64,000 nucleotides of DNA, taken from assembly GCF_000023125.1 (NCBI RefSeq), contig NC_013037.1:3286001-3350000 (forward strand), in the 5' to 3' direction. Positions within the stretch are counted from its first letter, which is position 1. The number at the start of each line of letters is the position of its first letter. This DNA is from Dyadobacter fermentans DSM 18053. Lineage in GTDB: Bacteria > Bacteroidota > Bacteroidia > Cytophagales > Spirosomataceae. Shown piece by piece: positions 60,707 to 64,000 of this stretch. A program made the translations under genes and the position numbers. The notes below the pieces were generated by a model. The model searched no databases, was not told the origin of the DNA, and saw nothing but the letters and a program-made list of their open reading frames with translations.

Positions 60707-63685
60707 ATGACCAGACACCACCTAGCCCTGTTTTCATTACTTTTTCTAATCACATTCACTGCAAAAGCCCAGATCAGCACGCCGCCCGGCTTTTTACAAA
60801 AGAATAATACGAATGCATCGCGGCAATGGGTGGATTCTGTTTTTGCGACGCTTACGCCCGATGAACGCATTGCGCAGCTGATTATGGTCGCGGCGGTGTC
60901 GGATACCAAGCGGGCGCTGATTGACCCGAAAACGAGTGACCCGACCGTTGTAGAGAAGCTGATCCGTGAAAACAAGGTGGGCGGAATCGTGTTTTTTCAG
61001 GGCGGGCCGATGCCCCAGGCGCGGCTGACCAACTATTATCAATCCATTTCGAAAGTGCCTTTGCTGGTCGCGATGGACGCGGAATTCGGGCTGGCGATGC
61101 GGATCGATAGCACCGTTCGCTACCCGTATCAAATGACTCTGGGCGCCATTCAGGGGAATAATGACCTGATTTACGAAATGGGCGCGCAGCTGGCGAAGCA
61201 GGCGCGGCGGCTTGGCATGCACATTAATTTTGCCCCGGTAGCGGACGTGAACAACAACCCTGACAACCCGGTGATCAGCTTCCGGTCGTTTGGTGAAAAC
61301 AAATACAAAGTGGCCGAGAAAGCCGTTGCATACATGCGCGGAATGCAGGATAACGGATTGCTAACCAGCGCCAAACATTTTCCGGGCCACGGCGATACCG
61401 GCACCGACTCGCATTACGACCTCCCGCTGATCCCGCATTCAGCACAACGCATTGATTCCCTGGAACTTTACCCGTTCCGCGCGCTGATCGACAACGGTTT
61501 GAGCGGGATGATGATCGCGCATTTGAGCATTCCTGCGCTCGATAAGACGCCTAATCTGCCTTCTACCCTCTCCAAACCCATTATTTCAAACCTGCTCCGC
61601 CACCAGCTGGGATTTGAAGGGCTGATTTACTCCGACGCAATGAATATGAAAGGAGTTACCAAATATTTCCCTAACGGCAAAGCCGATGCAATGGGACTTG
61701 AAGCGGGAATGGACCTGCTGGAATTTACCGAAGATGTCAACAAATCCATCGCCGAGATCAAAAAGAGCATTGCAGAGGGTAAAATCACCCAGGCGGAGAT
61801 CGATCGGCGTTGCCGTAAAGTACTCGAAGCCAAGGCCTGGGCGGGACTTAACCATTACAAACCCGTTGATCTCAACAACTTATACGAAGACCTGAACCCC
61901 AAAGCAGCCGAACTAACCAACCGGTTGCTCACCGAAAAAGCCCTTACTATACTTAAAAATGACAACAGCATTCTGCCGCTGCGCGAACTGGACACATTGA
62001 AAATCGCCTCCATTTCCTTGGGCGCCGACACCATCACCACTTTCCAGAATACGCTCGGCCTTTATACCACCGTCGACCATTTCCAAATCCCCGCGAAAGC
62101 CACCGCTGCTCAGATTGAAGCAGTGCGTTCCAAGCTCAATGCTTACAATCTCTTGCTCGTCGGCGTGCATTTGGGCAGCATTTCCCCGCGCACCAGCTAT
62201 GGCCTCACCGAGCCGATGAGCGCCGTTTTGCAGGAACTGATCGCGACCAAAAAGGCGGTAGTTTCCGTTTTTGGCAATCCATATGCATTGAATAAAATGC
62301 CTAAAACGGACGACGCGAAGGCGCTGGTGATGGCCTACCAGCTCACACCTTACACGCAGGACCTGTCGGCGCAGCTGATTTTCGGCGCCATTCCCGCGCT
62401 GGGCAAGCTGCCGGTGACTGTGAATGCGCAGTACCCTTATCACGCAGGCATCGAAACACCCGCATTGGGCAGGTTGAAATACACCATTCCCGAGGAGCTT
62501 GGACTGGATTCGAAGGTTATCACATTTAAAATAGATTCGATCGCCAACATGGCTGTCGCGCAGAAAGCGACGCCCGGCTGCGTGGTGCAGCTGGCGAAGG
62601 ACGGCAAGGTGTTTTTCCGCAAAGCCTACGGCAAACACACCTACGAAGGCAGCCAACCGGTAAAAGTGACGGATTTGTACGACCTGGCTTCTGTCACGAA
62701 AATCACCGCGTCCACCCTCGCGCTGATGAGCCTCTGGGACCAGAAAAAATTCGACCTCGACGCAACGATGAAGGATTACCTGCCAGATTTCGAAGGTTCC
62801 AACAAAGCCGACCTGCAATGGCGCCGCGTGCTAACCCACAGCGCTCGCCTGAAAGCTTTTATTGTTCTTTGGAAAGAAGCACAAAATGCGGACGGAAGCT
62901 GGAAAAAGAAGACATTCAGCACAAAGCAATCCAAACGCTACCCTACTTCGGTGGTCGGCGACAGCCTTTTTATTTTCAAAAACTATGACAAAACGATCTT
63001 CAAAGCGATCCGTAACTCGCCTTTGAATGAAAAGGAAGGCTACGTGTACAGCGATCTTTCATTCATTCTCTATCCTCAGATCGTGAAGCGGCTGAGCGGC
63101 GAAGGTTTTGAAGATTATCTCAAAAACCATTATTATCGCAAGCTTGGCGCTAATACGCTCACATTTAACCCGAAACGCTTCTACAAACTCGACGACATCG
63201 TACCTACCGAGCGCGACACGTTTTTCCGCATGACGCAGCTGCACGGCCAGGTGCACGACGAAGCCGCAGCCATGCTGGGCGGCCTGAGCGGCCACGCGGG
63301 GCTTTTCGGCACCTCCAATGATGTGATGAAAGTTTGGCAAATGTATTTGCAGGACGGCTACTATGGCGGGCAGCAGTTGCTGAGCAAGGATGCATTGATC
63401 GAGTTCACGCGCTACCAATATCCGGAAGAAGGCAGCCGTCGCGGAATCGGGTTCGATAAGCCGACTTTCAAATACACGGGTAATGCGCCGCGGTATGCGA
63501 GCCCGTCGAGCTTCGGGCACACGGGTTACACGGGCATTATGACGTGGGCCGACCCGGCGTGGGGGCTCAACTACGTCTTTTTTTCAAACCGGGTATACCC
63601 CACGCGCGACAACAACAAGATTTCGGCTATGAACATCCGTACTTCGATCATGGACGTGGTGTACGAGCAGCTCTTAAAAAAGTAA
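60707..63685 (+). CDS. Exported fusion of GH3 beta-N-acetylhexosaminidase (NagZ-like) and serine hydrolase (beta-lactamase-like)
   Basis: A 992-residue two-enzyme protein. After a signal peptide (LFSLLFLITFTAKAQ) the GH3 domain shows AKHFPGHGDTGTDSH with His224 and His228, characteristic of NagZ-type hexosaminidases, and nucleophile Asp310 in YSDAMNMKG. A small alpha/beta sandwich follows (about 400-590). The C-terminal half is a penicillin-binding-like serine hydrolase: SVTK with Ser662 and Lys665, YSDLS as the YxN-type motif, and HTGYTG in place of KTG. It likely trims peptidoglycan or muropeptides in the periplasm. Such fusions occur in Bacteroidota. Confidence 0.9.
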   Translation: MTRHHLALFSLLFLITFTAKAQISTPPGFLQKNNTNASRQWVDSVFATLTPDERIAQLIMVAAVSDTKRALIDPKTSDPTVVEKLIRENKVGGIVFFQGGPMPQARLTNYYQSISKVPLLVAMDAEFGLAMRIDSTVRYPYQMTLGAIQGNNDLIYEMGAQLAKQARRLGMHINFAPVADVNNNPDNPVISFRSFGENKYKVAEKAVAYMRGMQDNGLLTSAKHFPGHGDTGTDSHYDLPLIPHSAQRIDSLELYPFRALIDNGLSGMMIAHLSIPALDKTPNLPSTLSKPIISNLLRHQLGFEGLIYSDAMNMKGVTKYFPNGKADAMGLEAGMDLLEFTEDVNKSIAEIKKSIAEGKITQAEIDRRCRKVLEAKAWAGLNHYKPVDLNNLYEDLNPKAAELTNRLLTEKALTILKNDNSILPLRELDTLKIASISLGADTITTFQNTLGLYTTVDHFQIPAKATAAQIEAVRSKLNAYNLLLVGVHLGSISPRTSYGLTEPMSAVLQELIATKKAVVSVFGNPYALNKMPKTDDAKALVMAYQLTPYTQDLSAQLIFGAIPALGKLPVTVNAQYPYHAGIETPALGRLKYTIPEELGLDSKVITFKIDSIANMAVAQKATPGCVVQLAKDGKVFFRKAYGKHTYEGSQPVKVTDLYDLASVTKITASTLALMSLWDQKKFDLDATMKDYLPDFEGSNKADLQWRRVLTHSARLKAFIVLWKEAQNADGSWKKKTFSTKQSKRYPTSVVGDSLFIFKNYDKTIFKAIRNSPLNEKEGYVYSDLSFILYPQIVKRLSGEGFEDYLKNHYYRKLGANTLTFNPKRFYKLDDIVPTERDTFFRMTQLHGQVHDEAAAMLGGLSGHAGLFGTSNDVMKVWQMYLQDGYYGGQQLLSKDALIEFTRYQYPEEGSRRGIGFDKPTFKYTGNAPRYASPSSFGHTGYTGIMTWADPAWGLNYVFFSNRVYPTRDNNKISAMNIRTSIMDVVYEQLLKK

Positions 63686-63718
63686 CCCCGGTTACTCGCC
63701 CCGAACCCCGAACTTGGC

Positions 63719-63726
63719 TACCTTTG
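63719..63726 (+). promoter_or_regulatory. -7-like promoter box for the DUF721 gene
   Basis: TACCTTTG, an exact TAnnTTTG match, 25 bases before the ATG at 63752. Confidence 0.45.
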
Positions 63727-63751
63727 CATATTCACGAATCAGGTTATTATT

Positions 63752-64000
63752 ATGTACTATCGGTTTGACAAGGAAAAAGCATCCCGAAGGCCCGGCGTGA
63801 CGCCGTTGAAGGAGGCTATTGATCAAATGCTCGACCGGTACAAGCTACGTAGCCGTTTCGACCAATCCTATGTAGTAGCGCATTGGGACAAGATCATGGG
63901 TTCGGCCATTGCCACCCGCACCAAGAAGGTATATATCAAAGACGGCATCCTGTTCCTGCAAATCGAATCCGCACCACTCCGCAACGAGCTCTTCCGGGCA
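63752..64000 (+). CDS. DUF721/DciA-like protein (partial, 3' end beyond the window)
   Basis: The first 83 codons of a gene cut by the window edge. The start MYYRFDKEKASRRPGVTPL and the middle YVVAHWDKIMGSAIATRTK match the DUF721 family, related to DciA, the replicative helicase loader of many bacteria. YIKDGILFLQIESAPLRNEL is the conserved KH-like strand region. No signal peptide. In Bacteroidota the gene often lies near recF, which would be expected just downstream. ATG 63752 follows an exact promoter-like box. Confidence 0.88.
   Translation, partial: MYYRFDKEKASRRPGVTPLKEAIDQMLDRYKLRSRFDQSYVVAHWDKIMGSAIATRTKKVYIKDGILFLQIESAPLRNELFRA

Overview
The window is chromosomal DNA from a member of the Bacteroidota, most likely a Cytophagales bacterium close to Dyadobacter. 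This rests on recognition rather than alignment. The signs are two large secreted proteins with gliding-motility/type IX secretion (T9SS type B) C-termini, outer-membrane beta-barrel and DUF5686 proteins with carboxypeptidase-D-like N-termini, a menaquinone gene (menA), families typical of the phylum (DUF7009, DUF5618, DUF4920, DUF7948), few Shine-Dalgarno sequences, and repeated TAnnTTTG boxes upstream of genes, which match the Bacteroidota -7 promoter element. The sequence is gene-dense and moderately G+C-rich. I see no rRNA or tRNA gene, prophage, CRISPR array, insertion sequence or replication origin.

Layout. 1-2.3 kb: mnmA and an orphan protein with a kinase-like catalytic motif. 2.3-6.4 kb: a tight operon mobA-fdhD-DUF7009-FdhF/YdeP, combining a molybdenum-dependent formate-dehydrogenase-like enzyme with its cofactor and sulfuration factors. 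6.5-14.7 kb: a secreted phosphodiesterase, metX behind a SAM-I riboswitch, an M28 peptidase, cytoplasmic trehalase, a PhzF protein, an EamA transporter and an OmpA/LamG protein. 14.7-15.2 kb: a 590-bp AT-rich gap with signs of a small minus-strand transcript. 15.2-22 kb: pth, pyrR, a secreted unknown, argS, glutathione peroxidase, DUF5618 and menA. 22-22.5 kb: a small gene broken by a frameshift. 22.7-30.7 kb: a minus-strand block with a double SGNH hydrolase, DUF4920, a giant T9SS protein, an ABC ATPase, a CNNM/CorC protein and a small membrane protein. 31-38.3 kb: fbaA, a second T9SS-B protein, a decayed acyltransferase, an aspartyl protease, and a redox-stress-like cluster (HxlR regulator, nitroreductase, DsbA/FrnE) with an operator and a helically phased repeat array. 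38.5-51.5 kb: DUF5686, M1 aminopeptidase, DUF1328, guaA, two tandem beta-barrel proteins and pgk. 51.8-64 kb: a FAN1-type nuclease, a secreted EEP-family protein, an active/inactive M16 peptidase pair, a secreted sugar isomerase-like protein, a palindromic repeat, a 2OG-Fe(II) oxygenase, a chromate transporter, a NagZ-beta-lactamase fusion and the start of a DUF721/DciA gene.

Most of the content is housekeeping and cell-envelope function. I did not find a large undescribed defence or biosynthetic system. The best leads are the kinase-like orphan, DUF7009 as a fixed partner of a YdeP-type oxidoreductase, the phased GTCA/TGAC array at 37.4 kb, the HxlR operator, the bacterial FAN1 homologue, the cryptic transcript at 14.6-15.0 kb, and the palindromic element at 58.1 kb.
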